Source: Isoetes taiwanensis (lineage: Eukaryota > Streptophyta > Lycopodiopsida > Isoetales > Isoetaceae). Taken from it: DNA of 64,000 nt. The stretch lies in NCBI GenBank assembly GCA_021234155.1, contig JAJEKV010000052.1, positions 1,505,960-1,569,959 on the forward strand. The letters run 5' to 3'. Positions 1 to 13,535 of this stretch are shown here, piece after piece. The position numbers were made by a program, and so were the translations under genes. The notes beneath the pieces were generated by a model that had not been told where the DNA came from, made no database searches, and saw only the letters and a program-made list of their open reading frames with translations. Position 1 is the first letter of the stretch. Each line of letters opens with the position of its first letter.

Positions 1-1738
1 TTGGTATGCCGTTCAGTTGCATTGCTTGTTCTATCCCGTTTCCTTCTGGCCTTCCGGGGCAATGATGTGTCCATGAGAAGTATGGTCGCTATTTTCAATA
101 GATTCAAAATTTGGTGGATAAATAGCTCCGGCATATGAATGGCAAAATAAAGACTTAACAAATGGCACGGATGAGTATAAAACTCTGGGCGTTTATTAAG
201 TCGAAAGAATAACCCTTATTGCATGACCACCAAGGCAATCATTGTACCATAAAGCGCGAACATGTTTTAAACTTCTGATGTTAACCTGGCCCGATGGCTG
301 GACTTTGTACTTCAAACACAAATGCATCAGAAGGAAGTACTATGTACCTTTGGCTCGTTAGGTGACTTTTGTATATTAAATTAATGTAGCGACTGTCCAC
401 CCAAAGTATGCAAAGCCTCTCCTTCAACCGGTTCTTATTAAAGCGTTCGGTCCGGTATCTTCGAATAATTTCTAACATTGGAATGATGAAACATCTCTGC
501 TTCAAAGAAACCAAAATTTTAAAGCCTCTACAATGTTAGAGTCAAATAACAGACCGTGTTCCTTCAAAGTGTCGCGGTTGCCCAATATTATCTTGATCTT
601 GAAACAAGCATCCATCTGTAACACTTTAAAGCCTCCACAGTTAGCATATGCAGCAAAAAGAACACGATGAATTCACCATTGTTACTTCTTTTAAGATTAG
701 TGTCAATGTCTCATGCAAAAGCATGATGAACTCTGAAGCTTACAAGATCCATAGGCGGCAATAAACCTTTAGTTCTCGGGGAAACAAAAATTCGATATGC
801 GGAACACGGAAGTATCCGTAATAGTACGAACCACCCGATTCAATATTCAATTTTCATTATCATTATGCAGGTGCAATAAATTGAAACCCTCAGTTCATCA
901 ATGCACGAACCTTTATAGCGAGATGTCTAAGAAATCCTACACATTAAAACGTGCCATCCAAATCAATAAATCTTCGCTCTTCCATCGTTGATGCATGAAC
1001 CAAAAGCTAAAATAGCCTGTAAAATCGCCTTCCGCTTAATTTGTTTTACAAAAACTGCTACACTTCTGCGGATTAGCATTCATGATGGCGGCAATGAAAG
1101 CCCTCAACTGTGTATGCTTGAGTAATCACCATGAATGCGTGAAGGGCTTTATGATAGCATTATAGCAACCTTGTATGAAATGTCTACATTACTGTTTCTC
1201 TCTTAAAATTTGCTTCTTGATTGCTGGATTATAATCTGGACTGGTCCTGATTTTTTCCATATATTTCTTTGCTACAAATGATGTGAGAAGCTTCCTTGTT
1301 GCATAGTTTAGCAATGCTGCTCCACAAGTATGCAAACTAGTGACTTTCTTTGTTAGCATCTTGGCCCACCATGCACAATGATGCGTACAACCTTCTGGGA
1401 CATGATTGGTCTCCTGAGCTTTGTATACCTATTATTTTCAGTTTGCCTACTTCTAATTCCTTAATTCGTGAGCTTCTTCCTTCTGACATTCGAGGAGGTC
1501 ACGGAATTGAGTCAAATTGCTGGCCTACTCTTAAATCCATCATATTTTACATTCAAATTGTGGAAAGCAAAAGGCAAGGAGAGAAACCAAGCGTGAAACA
1601 AGAATGTATCAAAAATTAGGGTTATTTTGGTAAATTTTCCTTTTTTTGTTCTTGAATCTCTGAGGTCCACTTCATTACTGCTTTACATCTCGGTTCTTGC
1701 TATTGAATCCATTTCCGTTTCATAATTATGGTTGGTTT
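1..1738. other. No supported gene
   Basis: I find no ORF longer than about 90 codons and no family match I trust. Minus-strand reading of 540-770 gives short scattered phrases reminiscent of pentatricopeptide-repeat proteins, but they are broken by stops in every frame and I do not annotate a pseudogene from them. The right edge is the start of the LTR pair at 1739. Confidence 0.5.
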
Positions 1739-2530
1739 TGATACTTCATTGTTTATGGAAGCTAAACAACGAACAACAACAGCATCTTTGTTGAAGATCA
1801 AGATCCAATTATCATATATCTCAAACAAATACATTCGCGTTTAACCCAGCCGGGTCCCACCGCGGTTATGGCAATACAACTAGCTCGACAAATAGTATCT
1901 GGCTACTCCGCGTAGACCATGAGCAAACAATATCTGGCTACTCCGCGTAGACCATTGGGCAAAAACAATATCTGGCTTATTGGCCCTCCAGGCTAGTCTA
2001 GCTACTCCAAGTAGCCACACATCACAAAAGCAATTCGCGGATCGTGAAGTAAACTATGGCGGTAATTTGTGACCCCCTGTCACCTTTTTGGCCATTACTC
2101 CCTCATACGGATGAACTAGGATATGTGTCATCCCAATTCGAAAACTAGACTCAGGGCGGTTCCAGCGAGGGTAAAGATGGATTGTAATCAAGACATCACG
2201 TTCTTACGGTTGGGAATATGTCAAGCCCGAAGTTTAGGTTCTATTTATAGATCTCTCTGCGACTTTAGCCTTTTTAGCATGTCACGATTGCCTTTTTCTC
2301 AAAATATCTCCTTGCCTTTAATTAGATTATATGACTTATCATATGGATATTATCTATGGCCTTTTTACTTGATCATTGATTCCCCTTGATATCTCTCCAA
2401 CCAATGGTTCGACCCCATCCTAGATATCACAACCTTGTCATAGTTCCACAACTTTGCCATATTTTGCCATGCCCCATAACCACGGCGCCGGTGGACCCGC
2501 TCCCTCATGCTATGATGGGGACTATGACTC
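1739..2530 (-). repeat. 3' LTR of the small element
   Basis: Direct repeat partner of 3603-4428. It contains a short internal tandem array at about 1880-1975 of a unit with GGCTACTCCGCGTAGACC, about 33-36 bp long. The other LTR has diverged copies of the same array with a different copy number. Confidence 0.7.
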
Positions 2531-3587
2531 GTGTCGGTCCATCCTTCTCAAAAGAGATCGTCGCGATTGTCCAATGCGTTCGGTTTGGTCCATCCCTTCT
2601 CAAAGGCGATTGTCCCATGCTCAGCGTACACACGGGAGTTCTAGACCTGCGAACTCAAGAATGGTTATATAAGTTATTGTGCTTCCACGATTACCTTATA
2701 CCCATTGGAATCTCCGGCGTTTCCATTCTTTCAATTCTGCAAAACTCTAGAAGCATTTATGGATATCCGGCGCATTACTTCCGATCACGATATATCCTTA
2801 TGCGTCCGTGGTGCTTTAGGATCTTCGTACCTCGCGGTACTACTTGATTGTATCTCCCCGATCTGATATCTCCACGATACCAATCCACCATGGGTACACA
2901 AAACAAAATTCTTATTCTCTATTCTTTAAAGAAAAATCAACTTACCGAACTTTACCCATAAATGTCCCATAGGAAACAATTTGAGAAGTGCATCCAAATT
3001 TTAGCATCCATATCCTTGGCGGCTTGTCCGGTAAAAGTTCCTTCCCAACGGCAACACTAAGCAAACACGCAAAAGGTCAAGTGTTAAGATGACTTCCAAA
3101 GTCAACTATTTATACCGACCAACCAGGCCTCTCGGATCACTACGATCGACTCGCAATCAAACAGGGGATGCTTTTACTTATTCCATAATCTCCCAAAGGA
3201 TCGTAGAAGTTTCCCCAATAATCGAAATCATTCTCAACAAATTCGGTCCCATATGCTTCAAGCATTTTCCCGCTTAAACAGAGCTTTTATGCGCTCGCGA
3301 TGCCCGGCTTCACTTCCGGCCCGATGGTCGTCAAATCCTCTTTATCCTCTTTACTTGGGCGCCCACGCTCAAGGATTCGTCGATTCACTCATATACTTGA
3401 CCCCAACACACTTTTGTGAAGTTCAACCCAAATGTACTTGCGGCACAAACTTGCAAGATTCTTGGTGTGTCGCAGCCTTAGAGTATAATACCACCACTAG
3501 TTCCATCTTCTTTGATTCAAATCAAAAGTAGAATTCAAATCGGTGATGTTTCCATAGCCCATAGATTCCCAAAGAATCGTGAACTTC

Positions 3588-3600
3588 GCTCTCGATACCA
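3588..3600 (-). other. Primer-binding site (initiator-Met tRNA type)
   Basis: The minus strand reads TGGTATCGAGAGC, one inserted base away from the canonical plant TGGTATCAGAGC, and lies next to the inner edge of the 5' LTR. It sets the orientation of the element. Confidence 0.7.
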
Positions 3601-3602
3601 CT

Positions 3603-4428
3603 TGATCGGCTTCATTGTTTATGGAAAATTTAAACAAGCGAACAACGACATCTTATTTGAAGATCAAGATCAATTATCATTATATCTCAAACAAATACAT
3701 TGAAGAACACGTTTAACCACCCAACGGGTCCACATGGGTTTATGACAATGCAACTAGCTCGACCAAAGCGATGTCGGCTACTCAGGTGTAGACCATGAGC
3801 AAAACGATGTCGGCTACTCTGCAGACCATGAGCAAACAATATCGGCTACTCCGTGTAGACCATTGGGCAAAGACAATATCGGCTTATTGGCCCTCCGGTC
3901 TAGTCTAGCTACTCCACGTAGCCACACATCACAAAAGCAATTGCGGATCTGTGAAGTAAGCTATGGCGGTAATTTGTGACCCCCCTGTCACCTTTTTCGG
4001 CCATTACTCCCACATACGGATGAACTAGGATATATGTCATCCCAATTCGAAAACTAGACTCAGGCGGTTCCAGCGAGGTAAAGATCGACATGTCAATCCG
4101 ACCTCACGGTTTGCGAGATATGTCAATGAAGTTTAGGTTCTATTTATAGATCTCTGCGACTTTAGCCTTTTTTTTTATCGTAAAGGTTGCCTTTTTCTCA
4201 AAATATCTCTTGCCTTTAATTTAGATTATATGACTTATCATTATGGATATTATCTATGGCCTTTTGCTTGATCGTTGATTCCCCTTGATATCTCTCAACC
4301 AATGGTTTCGACCCCATCCTAAATATCCAACCTTGCCCATACTTCAATAACTTTGCCGTATTTTGCCATGCCCCATAACCCGCGGCCCGTGGACTACTCC
4401 CAGATCTTTATGATCGGACTATGACTCA
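3603..4428 (-). repeat. 5' LTR of the small element
   Basis: Direct repeat partner of 1739-2530. On the minus strand it starts TGAGTCATAG and ends GATCA, two bases before the tRNA-type primer site. An internal minisatellite lies at about 3770-3890. Confidence 0.7.
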
Positions 4429-6419
4429 GTATCAATTTTTTTAGATATTCCTTTTAATAGCTTCATAGACGTTTAACATTTTTAAACCACTTGGTTCGTT
4501 GTTCCTTTGTATGACTATTTTCTTTTACCCCTGCCCACGTTGTTTCCGCCTGAGTCAGCATTGCACATCTTTGGTTTCTAATTTCAATTGAGTACAGATT
4601 TCTTTTCGAACTTACAAGAAGCTAGTATCAAATTTAATACATTTTTGGATATGCTATGTGGGTTCGGATATTTGGTTCTAAACTATTGGTGGCAAGTTCG
4701 AGTTCCCCATCGCACATATGTAATCTTTCATTCTTGGATGTGGTCTAGATGCAAGTTTTTTATTGCTAATTGGACATTTCACATATGTAATCTTTCATTC
4801 TTGGATGTGGTCTAGATGCAAGTTTAAGTTTATTGCTAGTTGGACATTTTTTCTTTGTCACGCTCGGAACATTTGCCTTTTTCTTTTTGCCGTTTGACAT
4901 GGGCTCGAGGCTGCCTCATGAGTCGCATAATTCCTCAATCGAACAAACGGTACTTTATCATCTCTTGCAACTATAGGTTTGGTATTTTTATTTCTCATTA
5001 GTCATCTTTGCAATCATGTGCTAGATCTCTGTATTGTGTTCTCATTTGTGGTCCCTTTCACAGTATGGTGTCTCATTCATCATTTATATCCAACACTTAT
5101 TTGAGGTTTGGTTCTCTGTGACATCATTTTTTGCTCTCTTTTTGTAGATGATGAGGGTTGATGTGCACGTTAAATATTGTCATCTCGTCTATCCTTGAGA
5201 TTTCTATAGAGTTTTATTCATGTAGTTCCCTTGGTCTTCGATACTCTACACAGTATGTGTGATGCATATTTTGGTCATTTGCATTTGGTATATACCGCTT
5301 GTACTGCATGGTTGTTTGTTGTTCCTTAGGATTCTACATGTGCCTATATGATTTCATCTGATGCATTCTTCTTCTTTGGGTATGTGCGGGCATTAGATCC
5401 ATTCTTAGAACTGGTTTTTTTATAGCTCATTTGTTTCATTTGATCACTGGATGCACGCTTGGGATCTCCTGTATATTGTTCGTGGACTTTGTTGTTTAAG
5501 TCATCCTACATCTTTATGTGCATTTACCTCCAGCCTTTCTCGAGCAACTTTTGTGAAATTTGGATTTCGTTTTGCTCTTCGTTTACGATACTCTATGGTT
5601 GGGTCCTTACTTTCGGTTTCTTTCGATTACCCGGTTAATGCGGTTAATGTAGTTGGTCCTATATGTCCCATTTTGGTCCTTTCGCTTGGTTAGTTCCCCC
5701 ATTTTGTACCCAGTTGACTTCATTAAACCATTGTTATCGCTTTTTGGTTTCTCATAAGTTCTTTTCGACTTCTTTGTATATGATAGCCCAATAATTCATT
5801 TAGTCCTTGCTTCGGGGTGACTTAGCTTCACATAGATGGGTTTTCCTTAGTGCCTTTTTGTTCTATGATGGTCCCTCTAGCTCCATTTATACCTTTGTTC
5901 TAGCTGTTTCTTGCGGTGTCTTTTGCATCCCATTACTATGCTTCATCTTTTTATGTTACTTGTCCGCCGGCTCTAAGTTACTCCACTTTGATGCTTAAAT
6001 GTCCAAGTATTCTAGTTTTTTAGTCTTCCTTTGAACTTGTTTGTTAAATTGGTCCATCCAGCGCCATTGTTTCATTAATCTCAATTTTAACCCCATTTGC
6101 TCAAACCATTATTCTTGGTTTCTCGGATATTTTTTGTGTCTTTAGGTCCATGATTTCATTTTCTCAATATATATTTTTCACGTTTACGGGTGATGGTGGT
6201 CACTTAGGTTCTCTTTGGTTCTCTTTGCCTCGTGTCCTCTTTGCTTCTATGTTTCCGTGTTTCATTGTTTTCACATTCATGAGTTGGCCACTTGGTTGTG
6301 TCATGGGACTCATCCTAGGAATATGTTCTTTCATGTACCATTATACCTTACATCCAACACTATGCATTGCACAACATTAGTTATCGTTTTGTTTACAGTG
6401 CGGTATACCCTTATTCGTT
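4429..6419. other. T-rich stretch without a recognisable gene
   Basis: The plus strand is strongly T-rich. Several short plus-strand ORFs (for example 5451-5693 and 6150-6380) are hydrophobic, as expected from T-rich DNA, and match nothing I know. Because the stretch ends in a retroposon-type 3' terminus at 6420-6552, it may be the decayed body of that element. Confidence 0.4.
4713..4850. repeat. Tandem duplication, about 67 bp x 2
   Basis: A segment with ATGTGGTCTAGATGCAAG occurs twice in direct tandem, starting near 4713 and 4780. The second copy differs by a few bases. Confidence 0.8.
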
Positions 6420-6552
6420 AGGGTTTTCCCTCGAAAACCCTTCTGGGCGTGGGTTTTTTAATCTTGTCAGTAATACGCTTGCTGCTCTCTTCTTGTTTGG
6501 GTCCCATAGGCCAATCGGTCTCCGTGGACGCTAAAAAATCTATTCTATAATT
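6420..6552 (+). repeat. Retroposon 3' end, family A copy 1
   Basis: It opens with a hairpin (GGGTTTTCCC, TCG, then AAAACCC). About 80 bp later come GGGTCCCATAGGCCAATCGG and GTGGACGCTAAAAAAT, then a short TCTAT-type tail. The same order of parts is found at 18308-18448 (minus), 52127-52256 and, in part, 55041-55125 (minus). A hairpin near the 3' end followed by a short tandem tail is typical of LINEs and of SINEs that use their machinery. Confidence 0.6.
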
Positions 6553-9100
6553 GTTTTTTTTTTTTTAAGGAAACCGGGGTCTTCTATGTGAACCGTAGGG
6601 GTGCACAAGGCATAGGCTCTATCATCGTGTATAGAAATAAAAAGGCCAAAGTAAATTAGGAATACAAGAACATTTCTTTTGTCCAACTCTTCTTAAATAA
6701 GGTTTGATATTAAGCCAAAACGATCACAGTTCTGAACCTGCAAAATTGATTGAACTAGATGAATCTAAGCTTGGAAGTTTCCATATTTTCCAGAATAATG
6801 ATAAACATGTAATACAAAAAATAAATACTATTGCCAAATACATCTTTTACATCTGAAGAGTTTGTTTTATACTTATTTCCAATGTCTTATATATGGCATT
6901 GTCTGGAAACATTTCACCTGCACACAGAAGCAAAACATTTTGTGTTCATACTGCATTTTCTAAGTGATGATCCAATTCCTTTATTCTTTTCAAGGAGGTT
7001 TCATTACTTGAGATTGCAGAAGTCCACCACAAACATTTTTCTTTCCCAACCCCTCTAGTTTCATATCCTCTATCCACGTCTTGCATCCTTTGTCTACTCA
7101 TTTCTGACATGAAATTGATGCGGTAGTGAACATGTATCAATTCATCGAGAACAAATGTGTATAATCTAAGAACACACAAGACTTCAACCCCGCACTATTG
7201 CCTCGTTGCCGGGTGGGTCTTTGTAATCGACAACCATTAGAAGTCCCACTAACTCAATTTTTCCCTTGAGAATCTCAACTATGAATCTCCTTTGAGAATG
7301 AGAATACATAAGCCCTTCCCAATTGTTCTTTTATGGTGCGTTGTCCTTCAATAAGTCTAGAATGCAACCCGCAATAACATTCAATAACTTAATAACAAAC
7401 TACAAATGAAAATGTCCAAATTGCTAAAAACTTGTAGGAACTATAACTTGAAGTAAGTTCTTTAAAGTTTGTTTGCTATTGACATTTACAAAAGTAATAT
7501 ACGCAATCCCATAAAACCCTAAAGTTATTATTTTGCTCCACTAGACACTAATTTCAAGGCTTGCTCCTATGATCTAAGCTTTCTATGTCTTTCAAAACTT
7601 GGTCATGTTATCTTGCATAACAAAGTTAGTTACAACTATGGTACCACATAGTAAATAAATCAGCTCCCAAGAGTATTAAATACAATAGTATTATAGAGTA
7701 GGGCATGCATGCGAATAAATAGTAAATTGAAGAACTAGCAAAAATATCTCTTAACTCTAGACTTCATAGAGCTATAGTCTCACATTTCTACATCAAGCAG
7801 ACAAATCCTTGGAAGAACAGATAATAGTGATGATTTTCCAGATCGACCTGTAAGCATCGAATGGTTTATTGGTAATCTTGATCCACTATATATAAAGACA
7901 ATCCTTGCTTACTGCAATGTCTTTTGTCAAATGTCTTTTCTCCAACTGTAGCTTTTCAACCATGGCAGATAATGTAGAAGGCAATTCAACAAAGGTGAAG
8001 AGAGTGCTACACTGACTTTGGTCTTTCATGAATTATGTTAGCGAAGAAGCAGCTATATGTGAAAACCAAGTTCCTCAGCTCTTCCTACATTTACGAGAAA
8101 GGCATATTCAATTACTATTTATAATATCAATGCTTTACACCAAACAATTAACACTTAACACTTAATGGGTCAAATTGAATACCCTATGGGTTCATAAAAC
8201 TGGATCCTAGACTTGCTCGCAAAGCTTGCTTACAAACTGGCAATCTCGGATTCCCCAACATCTATCATACGGTCATGGCAGCTATGGCATTGGTGCAGAG
8301 GAGCGACTTCGAATGCATCTGTTACCCGCCTCAATCTTCTCTTCAACAGAATGGCAAAAAATTAGGGCAATGAAGCATATGCCATTCACAAAACAAAAGG
8401 GCAACTATGGCGCAAGAAGGAAGCACAGAGCCGTAGATTTGTTGCCTCCAGTAGATTCGTAGAAGCAAAATGTCAGTTGTATCTAACTGGTGCCAGTTGT
8501 TGGAGGCATGGCAAATGCAGAGCAGGCCATAGCAAGCTAGTCTGACTAGCAAATCCACAAAGGCCATTGGAATAGGTCAAGTAAATATGGCAAATCTAGC
8601 AAAGATAAAAACTAATTGATTACAAATATTCCATCGAAGAATGGTCGAAATACAGCATAACCTCAAGCTGCAAATCATTATTGATAGACTGATGGCAATG
8701 GCAAATCTAGAGCAATAGAATTCTGCAAGTAAGATGTAATCATCAAGCAAAGCCTCTGCAATTTATAAGACAACATGGAAAAGGAAGTGGTTGGAATCAC
8801 AGATCCAACCAAAAAAGATTGCTCGCTTTTGGCTAAAAAAGCCAGAGCCCAAAACTTTAGGCGATATCTAATGTGAACTACATTTTAACAGTGCCATGCT
8901 AGAACAAAAAAAATTTGGCACCAGTATCATCTGGCAAACAGCATCCGCCGAGTCTTCGTTGCAGCCGCAGTGCTTGGGCTGAGGAGCAGAATGCTCCGCT
9001 GGATCTGGATCCAACTTCCCCAAATCCGGGAAAACTGGGCAAAAACAGGGGGCGCATGTTTGTCTTTTATTTTTCGTTTATTTTTCAACTGGTCTCAGGG
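6553..9100. other. AT-rich stretch without a recognisable gene
   Basis: No coding region is supported. The ORFs at 8226-8462 (plus) and 8343-8567 (minus) overlap on opposite strands with no known motifs. From 8270 to 8720 short phrases containing ATGGCAAATCTAG recur irregularly. Confidence 0.4.
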
Positions 9101-9101
9101 C

Positions 9102-9199
9102 TTGATGCCCGCCATAAATGCCATAAATGCACCATGTCATATGCTCATACTTAGATGCCCACCATAAATGCCATTAATGTAACGTGTCATGCGATGATA
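9102..9199. repeat. Tandem duplication, about 50 bp x 2
   Basis: GATGCCCGCCATAAATGCC and GATGCCCACCATAAATGCC begin two adjacent copies just upstream of the isomerase retrocopy. Confidence 0.75.
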
Positions 9200-9342
9200 A
9201 TTTTTAAGGAAGAAATTCGATGAGAACAAAAATTGGATACGCAGCAAGGTATAAGCAGCAAGGTTTGTTGAGAACGCATGAACTGAGTAAGCGCTCTAAA
9301 AAGGGGTTATTTTTGGATCGTACTGCTCCGTTCTCTGATAGC

Positions 9343-10278
<936 letters not shown>

Positions 10279-10344
10279 ATTCAGAAGCTCTCGTAGATTA
10301 AACTAAATGTTGTGTGCTCCAAATTTCAATTCAGAAGCTCATGG

Positions 10345-10612
<268 letters not shown>

Positions 10613-10662
10613 ATAAAACCTTGCTTAATATAATGTTGTGTTGGCAAGAAATGACAATTAAT

Positions 10663-10664
10663 AA

Positions 10665-10698
<34 letters not shown>

Positions 10699-10717
10699 TA
10701 ATAATAATAATATATTA
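10663..10717 (-). repeat. (TTA)n tail of the LINE on the minus strand
   Basis: A trinucleotide repeat lies immediately 3' of the minus-strand LINE coding remnant. Read on the minus strand it is (ATT)n, the kind of short tandem tail some LINE clades use instead of poly(A). Confidence 0.65.
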
Positions 10718-12150
10718 ATCACGCCATTTAAGACCCTCAGGTCCATATGGCGAAGATAGTACAAGAAATATATAGTCCACAAGGCGCTTAAACTAGGGCA
10801 CCTGTAGCTTCAAGTATTTCCATATTAACAAACAACTCCATTATGTCAGCTCGTTCCTTCCAAACATCCTTGAGATATGAACTAAGGAGATTTGAGGCGA
10901 TTAAAAGCTTCGACAATGTGAATCCTGAAATGTTATACTTACCTCTTATATGTTCATAGGCAGGACACTCCAAAAAAGTATGTACCTCTGACTCAATTTT
11001 AGGGTCAAGATATCTCGGGCAATACCTTGTATGTCGAGGAGTTCCATACCATCTTCCTGTCTCAATGTGCAGATGATGAGAGCAAGTTCGTAGCTGAGAA
11101 AATCAAGATTCTATTTTTCCTGCTAATATTAGATAGCTCCATATGCAGCCATACTATTAATATCATCTTTATAAAAAAAAAATTCACAGCAATATCATTT
11201 GGATCCCACGATTTGCCCAAGACTTTTGGAAGTATTTGCATGCGTACCTCTTTTAGTTTGGTTGACTCCGGCCAAGCAGAATCATCTACAACCCATTTTT
11301 CTGCCCATTGAATCACTTGAGAGAACCATCCTCGTACTTTGGATTCTTTGCATAGCACGGAAAGGGAGACGATCCGAAGGGAGCAATTTCACCCGATTTA
11401 CATATGTAATAGTGCGGCATAAAGCCGGTTTCAAGGGGAATCAATCCGGTTTCCATAAAGCATAATGCGATTATGGAGTTTGCATTTTAGTTCCAAGCTC
11501 TTCCATGAGAAATCGTTTACGCACCTTTTCAATCTTGTCCCGGCTTTTGTCGATCAAGTCCAGGGCCCAAAAGGCTGAGCGACCATATCAAACGACCGCC
11601 TTAACTTGAGTGTCATAAAGTAATCTCCTGAGTTTCCAATGCCACAAGTTATTCACACGACAAGTATGGAACATACCATAAAGGGTTCTAAGCCCACCAG
11701 AAGCGCATTTTTCAGCTGCCAGCTTCCATGAATAATTACTTGCCATCTCTATTCCAAGGTATTTATAACTATGCACTGTTTCTAACTCACATTCCCCAAT
11801 GGTGAATCGAAAAGTTTTTTTTGTGCCAACTATCATGACTTTAGATTTTGCAACATTGATAGCCATACCTTTTTTATCGCAAAATCCCTGAAGAGTATCC
11901 AAATGATGTTGGAGACCAGTAGCAGTTCTAGAAATCAAAACTATATCATTCGCAAAAAGTAAAACCTGTATGAGATATCTACCAACATTGACTCCAACTC
12001 CTCCCATACGTGCAAGCCACCCCTCAAGTTCATCAATATAAAGTCCAAAGAGAGTGGGAGAACAAGGGCACCCCTGTTTCACTCCAATCGTGCTCTGGAC
12101 CTGTTTAGTGCTTTTAAATGGATCTTCATTTGTCCAGACTCGAGGGCTTG
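10718..12150 (-). pseudogene. LINE reverse transcriptase, 3' half, inactive
   Basis: Read on the minus strand, 12110 to 11600 has TIGVKQGCPCSPTLFGLYID (finger/palm), LLFANDIVLIS (motif C) and VHSYKYLGIEM (thumb start). The catalytic F-A-D-D is FAND at 11945-11956, so the first metal-binding aspartate is lost. After a stop near 11595 the reading continues through IEKVRKRFL and YGTPRHTRYCP to ECPAYEHIRGKY (10800-10970), the C-terminal zinc-binding region. Several stops and shifts break the frame. The 5' part, including the endonuclease, is absent, as in 5'-truncated LINE insertions, and the copy ends in (TTA)n. It differs in type from the LINE at 37-40 kb. Confidence 0.85.
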
Positions 12151-12285
12151 TGCTGTATGCTGCAAGTCTCCAATTGTCTTGTTTAACTGTTTTATCTCAT
12201 CTTTTGCAGACCGTAATTCTTCTTTTGTGAGAAGTAGTTCATCTTTTGTTGTTCTAAGATCTGCTATAGTTGAGATAATATTCAC
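12079..12285 (-). other. Short coiled-coil ORF abutting the LINE
   Basis: This 68-codon minus-strand ORF is made of charged heptads, for example DELLLTKEELRSAKDEIKQL. It overlaps the start of the LINE remnant in another frame. It could be part of a coiled-coil exon into which the LINE inserted, or upstream LINE sequence. No start context or splice signals decide this, and I do not recognise a family. Confidence 0.3.
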
Positions 12286-12387
12286 ATTAATTCCACTCTT
12301 GGTAAAAAAAGGTCTTTAATCTTTAATCCTAATAAGCAGACAATAATATCCACATTAATTCCAAATTAGCCCACTCTTAATCAAAAA

Positions 12388-12705
12388 CATTGTAAGATAA
12401 CATCACACATTCTTTCACAGATATTGAATCGTTCTAGTCCTTGCCTTGGTTCACGATCATGACAACAGTGTAGTGAAGGCATTACCACAAATGGAAGCAT
12501 GTAAGGGCAAGGCATATGAAAAAGATACCATGTGTCAAAACGAAGGTCAATCGCAAATGGAAACAAAGGCATTGTAAGATAAACATCATATATTCGTTCA
12601 CACATCGAATCCCTTCATTTGCTCTATTAGTTTGCCTTTGTTCACGATCATGATAACAATATAACGAAAGCATTAATGGAAGCATGTAGGGGTAAGGATT
12701 TTTGC
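12388..12705. repeat. Tandem duplication, about 182 bp period
   Basis: GCATTGTAAGATAA-type starts at 12388 and 12569, and shared TTCACGATCATGA and GGAAGCATGTA blocks, define two diverged copies. The second is slightly shorter. Confidence 0.7.
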
Positions 12706-13535
12706 GTCCTAGTAATTGTAATCAATTCAACATCAGAAATATTTAGGTTAGTTGCCTAACGGTGGCAGGGTGTGCCTAAATGGAAGTATATTTACATGCT
12801 CCAATGGAAGTATATATATGCTCCAATTTCAGCTGAATGAGAGACGACTGATGGGAAATGATCGATCCACAATAACATAATCTTCATATGTAGATATCAC
12901 AAAACATATGTTGCCAGCCAAAAGCTCATAACTTTAATGGACCAATCTGTGCATTGAATATCCCAGAACTTTGAATGGCCATAAAAAATGCGCAATGCTT
13001 TATCCACAAATGATAGAATGTGAGGTCCTATATAGAAACTAAGAAGCAGCATAGATAGACAAACTTTTTTATGTTGCTTGCTTAGAAGGTGCCAGGAACA
13101 TTCTATAATAACAACTTGTTTAACCCTCTAATCAAGGTTTATATGGCATAGAACTTTAGGTCTTATAGCAACTTGTAAATGGCTAATGACCTCATGCATT
13201 CCCTGATCTTGGTCACTGAAATTTGAAAAATATCCATGTTTGAGAAAACATTTTTTTACAAAGCAAGCCTTTGTTCTTTTACTATTGGACAGGGTGCTGC
13301 AGTCACTGTAACAGCGCAGTCACTGGGGGTACAGAACACAAGTTTTACAGAATCAACCTTGGCCCTGATACAACCTCTGTAATAGTTAACCAAAGTCAGA
13401 GACATGAGCTCTTTTACTTAATCAGAAGCACAGAAAACTGGAATCATGCCCACACAGATGTGTGTATAGTGATGTTCTGTTTTATGATGATCATCACACC
13501 TTTATGAAATAAATCTCAACTTGCATTCAACCAAA
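12706..13535. other. Downstream flank of the LRR gene
   Basis: No second gene is seen. This stretch should contain the 3' UTR and polyadenylation region of the minus-strand LRR gene that ends at 13536. The plus ORF 13271-13507 has no recognisable features. Confidence 0.4.

Larger units (their letters stand above)
1739..4428 (-). mobile_element. Small non-autonomous LTR retrotransposon
   Basis: Two direct repeats of about 0.8 kb (1739-2530 and 3603-4428) flank a 1.07-kb interior. Just left of the right repeat, 3588-3600 read on the minus strand is TGGTATCGAGAGC, close to the initiator-Met tRNA primer site TGGTATCAGAGC. The element therefore runs on the minus strand with its 5' LTR on the right. 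Both repeats begin TGAT on the plus strand, and the right one ends in CA. The interior has no recognisable gag or pol, so this is TRIM- or LARD-like and would depend on an autonomous partner. I see no clean target-site duplication, and the polypurine tract is not obvious. The LTRs differ by many small indels, so the insertion is old or the sequence carries errors. Confidence 0.7.

Noticed and set aside
540-770. Pentatricopeptide-repeat pseudogene (minus)
   Set aside because: Only short phrases in changing frames resemble the repeat; below the level I can support.
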